DNA of 64,000 bases from Stenotrophomonas sp. SAU14A_NAIMI4_8 (GTDB taxonomy: Bacteria; Pseudomonadota; Gammaproteobacteria; Xanthomonadales; Xanthomonadaceae): contig NZ_CP025999.1 of NCBI RefSeq assembly GCF_003086695.1, positions 3,920,344-3,984,343 on the forward strand, given 5' to 3'. Positions 1-9,308 of this stretch are shown piece by piece; the first letter of the stretch is position 1, and each line of letters opens with the position of its first letter. The notes under the pieces are model-generated. The model saw only the letters and a list, made by a program, of their open reading frames with translations. It was not told where the DNA came from and made no database searches. Position numbers and translations under genes: made by a program.

Positions 1-41
1 CGTGGCAACCCAACGATCGACGCTACCCGATCACCCCCCCG

Positions 42-1100
42 TCAGCGCTGCGCCGGGCCCCAATAGCCCAGGTCCTTGCGGATCTGCAGATCGCGCAGCC
101 AGGTGCCGAACGGCTTGCGCCGCAGCGCGCCCATCTCGCCGGCCAGGAAATCCTCGGTGGCGGCGATCACCCGCTCGCTGGAACGGCCATCGCGATAAGG
201 GTGGATGGCATCGGCATAGCGCACGATCTCCGCCGTCAGCGCCGCATCGGGATGCAGCGCGCGCTGCAGCATGGCCGGCAGCAGTTCGGGTGCATCGAAG
301 TCGATCATGTGCGGCTTCGGCACCCGGTTGCGGAAGGTCACCACCGGCTTGTGCTGCACGATGAACTCCGAAACGATCGACGAGGTGTCCGACACCAGCA
401 CGTCGGCGGCACGCTGCGCGGCCATCACCTGCTCGGGCTCGATGAAGCGCGCATTGGCACCGGCCAGCGCGCGGTACTGCTCGAACAGCTCCGGTGGGCA
501 CTTGGGGTGCAGGGTCAGCAGCCAGTAGCGATCACCGGCGGCGATGTCGGCGGCAATCTGCGCATGCAGGTGCGGGGCCGCGCTCAGGCGCTCGGTGAAG
601 GTGGAACCAAACAGCACCACCGGGCGTCCGTCCGCCGGCGCGCGCAGCGCCGCGCTTTCACCGCCATCGTCGCGGAACAACGGGTCCAGCTTCGGCCAGC
701 CGGTCTCGGCCACCGCGAAATGCCCCTGCTGGTCGGCAATCTGCCGGAACGGTGCGGTGGTGGCCGGGCCCTGGGTGCAGTACAGATCGAACATGCCGCG
801 CACCCGGAAGTGGCCGCGCGCACTGTCGCGCTTTTCCACGTTGAAGCCATGGAACAGCTGCACCTTGGCCCCGGACAGGAAGGTCGGCACCCAGTTGGCC
901 GCGCTGAACACCGCGCGCGGGCGCAGCGCCAGGGCCTGCTTCAGGCCCACCGTGGGCACCCCGGGAAGCTGGCTGCCAGCGGCGCCCCCCTCGAACCAGG
1001 CACTGACCTGCTGGCCCGAGGCGTGCAACGCCTGCGCCAACGGGGCGAGAATAGGCAGCGCATAGCGCTCCGTCGCAAACAACAGGTACCCGGCCATCAT
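42..1100 (-). CDS. CDP-glycerol glycerophosphotransferase-family protein (surface polysaccharide)
   Basis: Probable transferase of the TagB/TagF-like CDP-glycerol glycerophosphotransferase family, 352 residues, expected to act at the cytoplasmic membrane in LPS or other surface-glycan assembly. Visible motifs are LFHGFNVEK with a His near residue 84, LLTLHPKCPPE in the second half, and SDTSSIVSEF, which resembles the nucleotide-binding end of the family. The frame stays open to 1403, but the extension is antisense to the next gene. The ATG ATG pair at 1100/1097 is the natural start. It overlaps the divergent glycosyltransferase start by two bases. The real acceptor and donor are unknown; another GT-B phosphotransferase role is possible. 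Confidence 0.85.
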   Translation of the reverse strand: MMAGYLLFATERYALPILAPLAQALHASGQQVSAWFEGGAAGSQLPGVPTVGLKQALALRPRAVFSAANWVPTFLSGAKVQLFHGFNVEKRDSARGHFRVRGMFDLYCTQGPATTAPFRQIADQQGHFAVAETGWPKLDPLFRDDGGESAALRAPADGRPVVLFGSTFTERLSAAPHLHAQIAADIAAGDRYWLLTLHPKCPPELFEQYRALAGANARFIEPEQVMAAQRAADVLVSDTSSIVSEFIVQHKPVVTFRNRVPKPHMIDFDAPELLPAMLQRALHPDAALTAEIVRYADAIHPYRDGRSSERVIAATEDFLAGEMGALRRKPFGTWLRDLQIRKDLGYWGPAQR

Positions 1101-1905
1101 GTCCTCCACGACCGCTCCCATCGAACGGCCTCGCATCTCGGCGTGCATTATCGCGTTCAACGAGGCCGGCCGCATCGGCGACTGCCTGGCCTCGCTGGCC
1201 TTCTGCGATGAGATCGTGGTGGTGGACTCGTATTCGACCGATGCCACCGTGGCCATCGCCGAAGCCGCCGGGGCCCGCGTGCTGCAGCGGCGGTTCGACG
1301 GCTTCCGCAGCCAGAAGGCCTTCTGCGTGGCGCAGGCGCAGCACGACTGGGTGCTGTGCCTGGACGCCGACGAGCGCATCAGCCCGGAACTGCGCGCGGC
1401 CATCGAGGCCGCCCGAGACGGCGGCTTCAGTGGCCACGCGGGTTACCGCTTCGCGCGGCTTTCCGAGTATTTCGGGAAGTTCCTGCGCCATGGCAATGCC
1501 TACCCCGACCGCGTGCTGCGCCTGTTCGACCGCCGCCACGGTGGCTGGCGCGGCAAGCGCGAGATCCATGAGGCGGCCAGCGTGGACGGCAGCGTCGGCA
1601 CCCTGCGTGGCGACCTGATCCACTACCCGTACCGGTCCCTGCAGCAGCAGCTGGCCAAGACCGAAAAGTACGCGCGGATGATGGCCGAGCACGAGTTCGC
1701 GCGCGGCAAGCGGGCCACGCTAGGCAAGCTGGTGCTGGCACCGGCCTGGCGGTTCTGGCGGGGCTTCGTGTTCCGCGGCGGCTTCCGCGATGGCTGGCAT
1801 GGCCTGGTCTACGCCTACGTGCGCGCCAACTACGTGCGGCAGAAGACCATCATGCTGTGGATGCTGGGCAACGGCCAGGCCGTGGCCGACCCGCCGACCG
1901 ATTGA
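1099..1905 (+). CDS. Glycosyltransferase family 2, WaaE/KdtX-like
   Basis: GT-A fold transferase of 268 residues resembling WaaE/KdtX LPS core beta-1,4-glucosyltransferases. Visible are the N-terminal CIIAFNEAGRI, the nucleotide-binding VVVDSYSTDAT near residues 41-51 and the metal-binding CLDADERISPEL near residue 90. The C-terminal third is basic and aromatic (FWRGFVFRGGFRDGWHG), as in enzymes that use membrane-embedded lipid-A-core acceptors. It starts divergently from the CDP-glycerol-type gene with overlapping start codons, and faces an O-antigen-ligase-like gene, consistent with a core-oligosaccharide locus. The sugar transferred cannot be read from sequence. Confidence 0.9.
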   Translation: MSSTTAPIERPRISACIIAFNEAGRIGDCLASLAFCDEIVVVDSYSTDATVAIAEAAGARVLQRRFDGFRSQKAFCVAQAQHDWVLCLDADERISPELRAAIEAARDGGFSGHAGYRFARLSEYFGKFLRHGNAYPDRVLRLFDRRHGGWRGKREIHEAASVDGSVGTLRGDLIHYPYRSLQQQLAKTEKYARMMAEHEFARGKRATLGKLVLAPAWRFWRGFVFRGGFRDGWHGLVYAYVRANYVRQKTIMLWMLGNGQAVADPPTD

Positions 1906-1926
1906 CCCGCCGGGCGTGGCCCGGCG

Positions 1927-3228
1927 CTACCGTCCGATGGCCGCCCGGTGCCGCGCGCCTTCCACCATGGAAAGACCGGCCAGCAGGCCGACGATGGTCA
2001 CGTAGAAGCTGGCCGTCATCTGGTGGGCGAACATCGACTGGGTCAGGCCGCACAGCACATAGGCCACCACGATCATGATGCCAGCGGCCGCCGGCCCGCG
2101 GAACGTGGCGCGACCACTGCGCCGGTGCAGGCGCACGAACACCCACAGGGGCACGCCGTACACCGCCAGCAGCAGCAACAGCCCCGGCAGCCCCTGGGTC
2201 GCGGTCCATTCGGCCAGGTCGTTATGCGCATGGCCCAGGTGGCAGCGCAGTTCGCCCGGATCGGTGCGGCAGACCGGCAGGCGCTGCATGGCCGTATCGA
2301 ACTGGCCGATGCCCACCCCGGTGAACGGGTGGTCCTTGAAGGTTTCCCAGGCCACCTGCAGGCGCTCCACCCGGGCACCGGCCGACGAATCGGCGTCACC
2401 CTTCTCCAGCCGCTGCACGTCACTGTGCAGTTCGGTCAGGCGCAGCTGATGGCGCAGTTCGGGTACCGACAGCATCAGCGTGGCGCCCAGCGCCAGCATC
2501 ACCCCCAGCACCGACAACCGCGCCGTGCCCGTGCGCCAGCGCAGACTGAGCGCCAGCACCACCAGCAGCGCCAGCAGCGCGGCGAACACCCCGCGGCTGC
2601 CGGTCAGCACGATGGTGCCGCAGCCGGCCGCCATGCCCACGATCACCAGCGACCAGCGCCGTGAGGGACGGCAGAACACCAGCAGCACCATCAGCATGGC
2701 CACGATGTCGGCCAGCACGATGGCATTGGTTGAAAGTTCAGCGCGGGGCGCCCCCTGCAGCACCTGCACCAGAGCCAGCACGAAGGTGCCCAGCAACCCG
2801 GCCAGGGCGCCACGCCACAGCCAGCGCATGTCCGGCCGCAGTGCGCATACCCAGAGCACCAGCCAGGGAATGACCAGGAAGCGCGAGCGGTTGTCGACAT
2901 CGCGCAGGCCCTGCTGGAACAGCAGGATCGAGAACACGCCCAGCGCCACCACCGCCAGCATCAGCACGGTCAGCACTTTCAGGGTGGTCGGTTCGATGCG
3001 CCGGGCCCGCCACAGCAGTTCCGGGGCCAGCAGGGTGCTGACCAGCAACAGCACGCCATAGCCCAGCAGGTTGCTGGGCAGGGTGAGCACCAGCGCCGGC
3101 ATGCAGAACAGGCCAACCTGGGCCAGCCAATGGGCCACGCCGTGGCGGCCCCCGGCGGGAGCTGCCAGCAGGGTGCTGGCCCGCGCGTCTTGGTTGTCTG
3201 GTGAAGCTGCCACGTTCAGAGCGATCAC
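1927..3228 (-). CDS. O-antigen ligase family membrane protein (WaaL/Wzy-C like)
   Basis: Polytopic membrane protein of about 433 residues with 10-12 hydrophobic segments. A large periplasmic loop before the last helices carries HPFTGVGIGQF and GHAHNDLAEW, the H-x-H-N-x-x-L/F signature of the O-antigen ligase/polymerase superfamily. It probably joins a polymer from undecaprenyl diphosphate to lipid A-core, or polymerises a repeat unit. The frame is open to a GTG at 3267. The GTG at 3228 is preferred because AGGA lies five bases upstream of it. It follows the ArnT-like gene on the same strand by about 100 bp and is likely co-transcribed. Confidence 0.85.
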   Translation of the reverse strand: MIALNVAASPDNQDARASTLLAAPAGGRHGVAHWLAQVGLFCMPALVLTLPSNLLGYGVLLLVSTLLAPELLWRARRIEPTTLKVLTVLMLAVVALGVFSILLFQQGLRDVDNRSRFLVIPWLVLWVCALRPDMRWLWRGALAGLLGTFVLALVQVLQGAPRAELSTNAIVLADIVAMLMVLLVFCRPSRRWSLVIVGMAAGCGTIVLTGSRGVFAALLALLVVLALSLRWRTGTARLSVLGVMLALGATLMLSVPELRHQLRLTELHSDVQRLEKGDADSSAGARVERLQVAWETFKDHPFTGVGIGQFDTAMQRLPVCRTDPGELRCHLGHAHNDLAEWTATQGLPGLLLLLAVYGVPLWVFVRLHRRSGRATFRGPAAAGIMIVVAYVLCGLTQSMFAHQMTASFYVTIVGLLAGLSMVEGARHRAAIGR

Positions 3229-3305
3229 TGCGTTCCTGCGGAAGTTCAAGAGGCGTGGCCAGGCCACCCCCGCCCGTATCTTTTACTGTGTTTGCAGCCT
3301 GCTGG

Positions 3306-3328
3306 GCAGTCTGGACACACCAGACTGC
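3306..3328. other. Intergenic hairpin between ArnT-like and ligase genes
   Basis: A perfect 9-bp inverted repeat (GCAGTCTGG / CCAGACTGC) with a 5-nt loop lies directly after the stop of the ArnT-like gene. It has no following T-run on either strand, so it is not a convincing intrinsic terminator. It could instead be an mRNA-stability or processing hairpin. Confidence 0.5.
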
Positions 3329-3334
3329 GAACGC

Positions 3335-5047
3335 CTACTCATCATCCTGCATCTGCCGTTCACGTTCGCGCTCGGCGGCATTGGACACACAGCGCCCCTG
3401 CACTGCCGTGGCCGGCACCAACCACCAACGCCGGCGGTTGGCGATACCGGCCAATTCGGCCTGGTTGCGGTCGATGCAGGGCAGCAGGGCATCTTCCAGC
3501 ACCAGCAGCCAGCGTCGTTCCGGCGCCAGCTGCTGCCAGCGCACGCCGGCCGCCAGCTGTTCATCCCAGTGCACCTTGAAGCCGAACGTCGCCGCCGGGC
3601 GGTCGGCCATCAGCAGGTTCTGTTCCTTCCACGCCACCAGGCCCAGCTCGGCCTTCGGGCCGATGCGCTGGCCGGCGGCCTGCATCAGCCCCCGCGCCGA
3701 ACTGGAATCGTTCAACAGCGGGTAGCCCACCAGGCTGTACAGCACCCAGATCACGGTGAGCGTGGAGACCAGCGCCATGTGCCAGCGGCGGCGCCCGAAC
3801 AGCAGCAGGCTGGCCACGGCCCAGCCACCCATGGCCAGAGCGGCCCAGGCCAATTGGTTCATCACCCCCGGCGCCATGCCGCGCGCCTGTTGCAGCCGCA
3901 CTTCGAAGCTGGGCTCGCCCATCAGCGCGGCCAGGCCGCCGCCCAGCGTGGCCACGGCCAGCAGCAGGGTGAAAGCGCCCAGCAGCCACTGCACGTCGCG
4001 CCGGCGCAGCAGGCCGGGCAGCAGCGGCGCCAGGGCCAGGCAGAACATCGGCAGCGACGGCAGGATGTAGACATCGCGCTTGCCGTTGGGAATGGAGAAG
4101 AACAGCACGATCAACGCCCACCAGCCCAGCAGCAGCAGGTACCGCGCATCGCGCCGCTGCAGGCGTCGGCGCCATGCCGGAATCGCCCACGGCACCAGCA
4201 GGAACGCCGGGATCCACATCGACGGCATGGTGCCCAGGAAGTACCACCAGGGCTGGTGATGGTCCCAGGACTGCGCGTAGCGCTTGGCCGTCTGCCGGAA
4301 CAGGATGTCGTTCATGTACGCCTGGTACTCGCCCGACTTGGTCGCCAGCGCGGTCAGCACCATCGGCAGCAGCCACAACGCCACCGCCAGCGCGAATGCC
4401 AGCGGCGCCAGCCAGAACCGCACGTCGCGCACATGCAGGCGCACCCGCGGCCAGTGCAGCGCCGAGGCGATGGCCGCCGGCACGATCATCAGCAGGGCGA
4501 TCACCCCCACGCCCTTGGTGATCACCCCGATGCCGGCGAAGAACCAGCCCAGCCACCACCAGCGCCACGCTGGGCCCAGCAGCAGGTGGCGCAGCAGGCC
4601 GTAATTGGCCAGGGTGATGAACAGCACCACCAGCGGGTCGATCTGCGCCTTCTTCGATTGGAAGGTGAACTGCAGCGCGAACAGCAGCGCCCAGCCGGCG
4701 TACAGGCCCACGCGCCGCGTCCACAGCCGGCGGCCCAGGTCGACCACGCACCACAGCGTGCCCAGCGCGGCGATCAGCGAGGGCAGCAGGAACGCCACCC
4801 GCCAGTTGCCGATCACGCTGTACAGGGTGGCCTGCCACCACATCAGCATGGGCGGCTTGTCCGAATACAGCTCCAGGCCGCGGTGCGGGAACAGCCAGTC
4901 GCCGCTTTCCACCATCTGCTTGGCCACCAGGGCAAAGCGCGGTTCGTCCGAAGGCCACGGGTCGCGCAGGCCCAGGCCGGCGCCCAGCACCAGCAGGGCC
5001 ATCACTACGAACAGCCACGTCTCGCGTGATGCGCGGGTTTTCAGCAT
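3335..5047 (-). CDS. ArnT-like glycosyltransferase family 39 membrane protein
   Basis: Membrane glycosyltransferase of 570 residues in the PMT/ArnT (GT39/GT83) class, which transfers a sugar from an undecaprenyl-phosphate donor to lipid A or another envelope acceptor in the periplasm. The first periplasmic loop contains DPWPSDEPRFA (Asp-Glu catalytic region near residues 30-38) and SDKPPMLMWW, typical of ArnT-like enzymes. About a dozen hydrophobic segments follow, with a soluble C-terminal tail from about residue 450. No arnA/B/C/D genes are nearby, so a 4-aminoarabinose substrate is not supported. It lies 22 bp after rsmB and upstream of the ligase-like gene. Confidence 0.85.
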   Translation of the reverse strand: MLKTRASRETWLFVVMALLVLGAGLGLRDPWPSDEPRFALVAKQMVESGDWLFPHRGLELYSDKPPMLMWWQATLYSVIGNWRVAFLLPSLIAALGTLWCVVDLGRRLWTRRVGLYAGWALLFALQFTFQSKKAQIDPLVVLFITLANYGLLRHLLLGPAWRWWWLGWFFAGIGVITKGVGVIALLMIVPAAIASALHWPRVRLHVRDVRFWLAPLAFALAVALWLLPMVLTALATKSGEYQAYMNDILFRQTAKRYAQSWDHHQPWWYFLGTMPSMWIPAFLLVPWAIPAWRRRLQRRDARYLLLLGWWALIVLFFSIPNGKRDVYILPSLPMFCLALAPLLPGLLRRRDVQWLLGAFTLLLAVATLGGGLAALMGEPSFEVRLQQARGMAPGVMNQLAWAALAMGGWAVASLLLFGRRRWHMALVSTLTVIWVLYSLVGYPLLNDSSSARGLMQAAGQRIGPKAELGLVAWKEQNLLMADRPAATFGFKVHWDEQLAAGVRWQQLAPERRWLLVLEDALLPCIDRNQAELAGIANRRRWWLVPATAVQGRCVSNAAERERERQMQDDE

Positions 5048-5069
5048 GGGAACTCGGCGATTGAAAAGG

Positions 5070-6401
5070 TCAGGCTGTTTTTAGCAGACGCGCGTAGAAA
5101 AATCCGTCAGCATCATCGCTGCCGGGCAGTCGCTGGCGGGCAATGCCCTCACAATCCAGCCCGAAAGCGTCACCCAGCGGCGCGGCCTGCGCGTCCGGAT
5201 GCCACTTCAGGAAGGCCCGCACCTGGTCCACGTTCTCGGCCCGCAGGATCGAGCAGGTGGCGTACAGCAGCACGCCGCCAGGGCGCAGCATCGACCAGCA
5301 GGCTTCCAGCAGGCGCGCCTGCACCCCCACCAGCGCCTCGATGTCCTCGGCCCGGCGGTGGAACATCACGTCCGGCTGGCGGCGGATCACACCGGTGGCC
5401 GAGCACGGGGCATCCAGCAGGATGGCGTCGAACAGCGTGCCATCCCACCAGGCGGCGGTATCGCTGGCGTCGGCCACCTGGGTCTGCGCGCCCTCGCCTA
5501 CCCCGGTGCGGGCGTAGGTGTCGCGCGCGCGCGCCAGGCGCCGGGCATCGATGTCCAGCGCCAGCAGGCGCAGGCTGGGGTCGCGTTCCAGCAGGTGGGC
5601 GGACTTGCCGCCAGGCGCCGCGCAGGCGTCGAGCACCCGTGCCCCCGGCGGCGGCGCCAGTGCGTCGGCGGCGCATTGCGCCGACAGGTCCTGCACCGAC
5701 AGCGCGCCGTCGGCAAACCCTGGCAGCTGGTTCACCGGCACCGGCGCGGCCAGGCGCAGGGCATCGCTGCACAGGGCGCTGGGTTCGGCGGCAATGCCGG
5801 CCTCGGCCAGCGCGGCCAGTGCCTTGTCACGCCCGCCCTGCTGGCGGTTGGCGCGCAGCCACAGCGGCGCCGGCTGCAGGCTGGCGTCGAAGATGGCGCC
5901 GGCCTGTTCCGGCCAGTCGCGCTCGATGGCCTGTGCCAGCCAGTCCGGGAACGCATCGCGGGCCGGCTGCTGCGGGAAGCCCTCGCGCTGGGCACGGCGC
6001 AGGATGGCGTTGACCAGCCCGGCCTGGCGCTCGCGGCCCAGTGCGCGCGCGGCGTCCACCGTGGCCGACAGTGCGGCATGGGCCGGCAGTTCCAGCACGT
6101 CCAGCTGGGCAAAGCCCACCATCAGCAGCGTGCGCAGATCGGCATCGCGTGCCGACAGCGGCTTCTGCATCCAGCCCTGCAGCACGGCATCGTAGGTGCT
6201 GCGACGGCGCAGCACGGCAAAGCACAGGGCTTCCAGCAGGGCGCGGTCGCGGGTGTCGGCCAGCTTGGGCAGCGCCCAGGCCAGCTCGGCCTTCAGCGAA
6301 CGGCCGCGGGTGAACACCTGCGCCAGCACGCGCGCGGCCAGCATGCGGGTGGCCGCGCCCGGGGCGGCCTTGGCCACCGAAAAATCGTTCTGCTTGCCCA
6401 C
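5070..6401 (-). CDS. rsmB: 16S rRNA (cytosine-967-C5) methyltransferase
   Basis: SAM-dependent enzyme that methylates C967 of 16S rRNA. Its 443 residues fit the family length. The NusB-like RNA-binding domain covers about residues 15-145, then the Rossmann methyltransferase domain: SAM motif [32 protein letters not shown] with the conserved Cys, and [11 protein letters not shown] with the catalytic Cys. The start is GTG at 6401, three bases after the fmt stop, so translation is likely coupled. The fmt-rsmB order is the widespread one. Confidence 0.96.
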   Translation of the reverse strand: MGKQNDFSVAKAAPGAATRMLAARVLAQVFTRGRSLKAELAWALPKLADTRDRALLEALCFAVLRRRSTYDAVLQGWMQKPLSARDADLRTLLMVGFAQLDVLELPAHAALSATVDAARALGRERQAGLVNAILRRAQREGFPQQPARDAFPDWLAQAIERDWPEQAGAIFDASLQPAPLWLRANRQQGGRDKALAALAEAGIAAEPSALCSDALRLAAPVPVNQLPGFADGALSVQDLSAQCAADALAPPPGARVLDACAAPGGKSAHLLERDPSLRLLALDIDARRLARARDTYARTGVGEGAQTQVADASDTAAWWDGTLFDAILLDAPCSATGVIRRQPDVMFHRRAEDIEALVGVQARLLEACWSMLRPGGVLLYATCSILRAENVDQVRAFLKWHPDAQAAPLGDAFGLDCEGIARQRLPGSDDADGFFYARLLKTA

Positions 6402-6404
6402 CCG

Positions 6405-7328
6405 TTACACCCCTGCGCGCAGATCGCGGCGCGCGTTGAGGTAATCGGCGGCGGTGATCGCCTTGCCGCCCTCGCGCTGCAGTACGCGCAGGCGCAGCGC
6501 GCCCTGGCCGCAGGCGATGTCGATGCCTTCACGGCCCGCCGCCAGCACGGTGCCGGGGGCCTGGCCATGGGCCAGGTCCAGCGCCACCGCGCCGTGGATG
6601 CGCACGCGCTCGCCGGCCAGCGTGGCCTCGGCAATCGGCCACGGGTTGAAGGCCCGCACGGTACGCGCCAGCACGTCGGCCGGCTGCGCCCAGTCCAGCT
6701 TGGCCTCGGCCTTGTCCAGCTTGTGCGCGTAGGTCACGCCCTGTTCCGGCTGCGGCCGCGCCACCGGCTTGATGCCGGCACGCAGCAGGCCCAGACCGTC
6801 GGACAGCACCTGTGCGCCCAGCTCGGCCAGCTTGTCGTGCAGCTGGCCGCCGGTATCGGTGGCGGCGATCGGCAGTTCCTGGTGCAGCAGCACCGGGCCG
6901 GTATCCAGGCCGGCTTCCATCTGCATCAGGCACACGCCGGTGCTGGCATCGCCGGCCTGGATCGCGCGTTGGATCGGCGCGGCGCCGCGCCAGCGCGGCA
7001 GCAGCGAGGCATGCACGTTCCAGCAGCCGTGCGTCGGAATGGTCAGCACCGCCTTGGGCAGGATCAGGCCATAGGCCACCACCACCATCAGGTCCGGCTG
7101 CAGATCGCGCAGCTGCTGCTGGGCCGCCTCATCCTTCAGGGTTTCCGGCTGGTACACCGGAATGCCACGGGCCACCGCCTCCAGCTTCACCGGCGACGGT
7201 GCCAGGCCACGGCCGCGGCCGGCCGGGCGGTCCGGCTGGGTGTAGACCGCCACGACTTCATGGTGGCGGGCAGCGGCGCGCAGCGACGACACTGCGAATT
7301 CCGGCGTACCGGCAAAGACAATCCTCAT
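6405..7328 (-). CDS. fmt: Methionyl-tRNA formyltransferase
   Basis: Transfers a formyl group from 10-formyl-THF to Met-tRNAfMet for translation initiation. The 307-residue length is standard. Start [13 protein letters not shown] is the typical Rossmann N-terminus. The catalytic segment [20 protein letters not shown] carries the conserved Asn/His and SLLP loop, and AGLDTGPVL follows. The C-terminal beta-barrel tRNA-binding domain starts near residue 205. It lies 121 bp downstream of def, from which it is separated by an intrinsic terminator, so it may have its own promoter or depend on readthrough. Confidence 0.97.
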   Translation of the reverse strand: MRIVFAGTPEFAVSSLRAAARHHEVVAVYTQPDRPAGRGRGLAPSPVKLEAVARGIPVYQPETLKDEAAQQQLRDLQPDLMVVVAYGLILPKAVLTIPTHGCWNVHASLLPRWRGAAPIQRAIQAGDASTGVCLMQMEAGLDTGPVLLHQELPIAATDTGGQLHDKLAELGAQVLSDGLGLLRAGIKPVARPQPEQGVTYAHKLDKAEAKLDWAQPADVLARTVRAFNPWPIAEATLAGERVRIHGAVALDLAHGQAPGTVLAAGREGIDIACGQGALRLRVLQREGGKAITAADYLNARRDLRAGV

Positions 7329-7360
7329 GGCGACCCCACTTGCAGGATGATTTCATGCAG

Positions 7361-7391
7361 AAAAAAGAACGGCGCCCATATCCGGCGCCGT
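7361..7391 (-). terminator. Intrinsic terminator after def
   Basis: On the minus strand an 8-bp GC stem (ACGGCGCC / GGCGCCGT, 7-nt loop) is followed by a T-rich run (TTCTTTTTT, 7361-7368). It lies between the def stop and the fmt start, so def and fmt may be separate transcription units here. Confidence 0.8.
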
Positions 7392-7449
7392 GCGGCCCGC
7401 GCGCAGTGCGCAGGCGCGGGCCGGCGCAGCGGCCGGCCCGGCGTGGCGA

Positions 7450-7962
7450 TCACGCCACGTGCTTGCGCTGCTTGGCCAGCTTCTTGCGCACCATCTCGCG
7501 CTTCAGCGGCGACAGATAGTCGATGAACAGTTTGCCGTCCAGGTGGTCCATCTCGTGCTGCACGCAGACCGCCAGCAGGCCGTCGGTGGACAGCTCCTGC
7601 GGCTGGCCCTGGCGGTCCAGGAACTTCACGGTGATGCTGTCGGCACGGGTGACGTCGGCGAAGATGCCCGGCACCGACAGGCAGCCTTCCTGGTACACCT
7701 GGCCCCCGTCCTTGGCGACGATTTCCGGGTTGATGAACACCCGCGGTTCGTTCTTCTCTTCGCTCACGTCGATGACCATGAAGCGCTTGTGCACGTCCAC
7801 CTGGCTGGCGGCCAGGCCGATGCCGGGGGCTTCGTACATGGTCTGGAACATGTTGTCGATCAGTTCCTGGAAGGCCGGCGTGGTGACCTCGGTGGCCTCG
7901 ATCAGGGCCGCCTTGGTGCGCAGGCGCGGGTCGGGGAACTCAAGAATGGGGAGCAGTGCCAT
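7450..7962 (-). CDS. def: Peptide deformylase
   Basis: Metalloenzyme that removes the N-formyl group from nascent proteins; 170 residues. All three motifs are visible: [11 protein letters not shown] (motif 1; Ser where many have Pro), EGCLSVPG (motif 2, metal Cys) and [14 protein letters not shown] (motif 3, HExxH). The ATG at 7962 gives the canonical [14 protein letters not shown] start; the open frame extends 20 codons further upstream but without family similarity. It is transcribed divergently from the LysM gene. Confidence 0.97.
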   Translation of the reverse strand: MALLPILEFPDPRLRTKAALIEATEVTTPAFQELIDNMFQTMYEAPGIGLAASQVDVHKRFMVIDVSEEKNEPRVFINPEIVAKDGGQVYQEGCLSVPGIFADVTRADSITVKFLDRQGQPQELSTDGLLAVCVQHEMDHLDGKLFIDYLSPLKREMVRKKLAKQRKHVA

Positions 7963-8050
7963 GGCAGTTTCCGGGTTGGGGGCCGGGGCAACGCCGGCAT
8001 ACGTCGCAGATTCTATCTGCAACGCTTGCCTTGCGCCCCGGTTTCTGGAC

Positions 8051-8056
8051 TATAGT
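8051..8056 (+). promoter_or_regulatory. Probable -10 element of the LysM-dprA transcript
   Basis: TATAGT lies 35 bases before the LysM ATG in the 129-bp def/LysM divergent region. A TTGCCT about 19 bp upstream is the only reasonable -35 candidate, so the promoter call rests mainly on the -10. Confidence 0.45.
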
Positions 8057-8091
8057 GCGCCAACCTGTTGGGGAATCAGGGCTTCGCACCT

Positions 8092-9219
8092 ATGTTGCTT
8101 CGTTTTCGTACGGTCGTCGCCGCGGCGATGCTGACCGTGGCTGCCTATGCTACCGCCGTTGAAGTGAATGGCGGGCACCCGGACACCTATGTGGTCCGCA
8201 AAGGGGACACGCTGTGGGACATTGCAGGCAAATTCCTGCAGAAGCCCTGGCTCTGGCCCGAGATCTGGCAAGCCAATCCGCAGATCGCCAACCCGCACCT
8301 GATCTATCCGGGTGACGTGCTCAGCCTGGCCTACCTGGACCGCGTGACGGCCACGCCCGGCCCGCGCCAGGAAGCGCCCGTGACCGGCGTACCGCTGGCC
8401 CAGGTCGAGCCGTTCCTGAAGCAGCTCAGCGTGGTGGACAGCATTGAGGGCCTGCCCTACGTGGTCGGCCTGGAAGACAACCGCCTGCGTGCCACCGGCG
8501 GCCAGACCGCCTATGTCCGCCTGGCCGACGCCCAGCCGGGCCAGCGCTGGGCCGTGGTCCGCCCGACCGTGCGCTACGCCCAGCCCAAGCCCACCGAGGA
8601 CCTGACCGCCAACGGCGACGTGACCCCGGGCAGCGGCAACCTGTGGAAGGCCTTCAACGCGCCCAACCACCGCCGCGGCGTGCTCGGCTATGAACTGGCG
8701 CAGGTTGGCCTGGGCACCATCACCCAGGTGGCCGGCGAAAAGACCGAAGCCTCCACCCTGGTGCTGGACAGCAACGCCAACGGCCGCGAAGTGCGTGCCG
8801 GCGACCGCCTGGTACCGGTGGAAGCGCAGCCGTACGACCTGCAGTTCTTCCCGCATGTGCCGGCGGCCAGCGTGGAAGGCGTGGACGTGCGCGTGCTGGC
8901 GGTCACCGACATGTTCGATGCCGGCGGCCCGCGTGATGTCATCGCCATTTCCGCCGGCAAGGCACAGGGCGTGGACAACGGCACGGTGTTCTCGCTGTGG
9001 CGCCAGGGCAGCCATGTGGCCCACCGTATGAAGTACCCGACCTCCTCGCGCATGGACGATTCGCGCAGCACCGGCGCTGGCCGGGTCACCCTGCCGGACG
9101 AGTACGCCGCCCATGCCATGGTGTTCCGCACCTTCGACAACGTCAGCTATGCGCTGGTGATGCAGGGCTTGAAGCCGGTGAAGGTGGGCTACAGCGCGCT
9201 GCACCCGGACGCGAAGTAA
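8092..9219 (+). CDS. LysM peptidoglycan-binding domain protein
   Basis: Exported protein of 375 residues with a Sec signal (MLLRFRTVVAAAMLTVAAYATA) and a LysM domain right after it (YVVRKGDTLWDIAGKFL...NPQIANPHLIYPGDVL, about residues 33-80). LysM binds GlcNAc-containing glycan, so a periplasmic wall-associated role is expected. The rest (about 100-375) is beta-rich without motifs I recognise. The ATG at 8092 is chosen over an in-frame TTG at 8068 because it places the signal peptide at the N-terminus. Homologues sit upstream of dprA in xanthomonads. Confidence 0.9.
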   Translation: MLLRFRTVVAAAMLTVAAYATAVEVNGGHPDTYVVRKGDTLWDIAGKFLQKPWLWPEIWQANPQIANPHLIYPGDVLSLAYLDRVTATPGPRQEAPVTGVPLAQVEPFLKQLSVVDSIEGLPYVVGLEDNRLRATGGQTAYVRLADAQPGQRWAVVRPTVRYAQPKPTEDLTANGDVTPGSGNLWKAFNAPNHRRGVLGYELAQVGLGTITQVAGEKTEASTLVLDSNANGREVRAGDRLVPVEAQPYDLQFFPHVPAASVEGVDVRVLAVTDMFDAGGPRDVIAISAGKAQGVDNGTVFSLWRQGSHVAHRMKYPTSSRMDDSRSTGAGRVTLPDEYAAHAMVFRTFDNVSYALVMQGLKPVKVGYSALHPDAK

Positions 9220-9308
9220 GGGCATACCGGGCACGCCCGGCATCCTCTGACACGCACATGCGACGGCGCCCTAGGGCGCCGTTGCTGTATCTGGCCGATA
9301 GTCGGCCG

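Noticed and set aside
3306..3328. Intrinsic terminator after the ArnT-like gene
   Set aside because: Good stem but no T-run on the transcribed strand.
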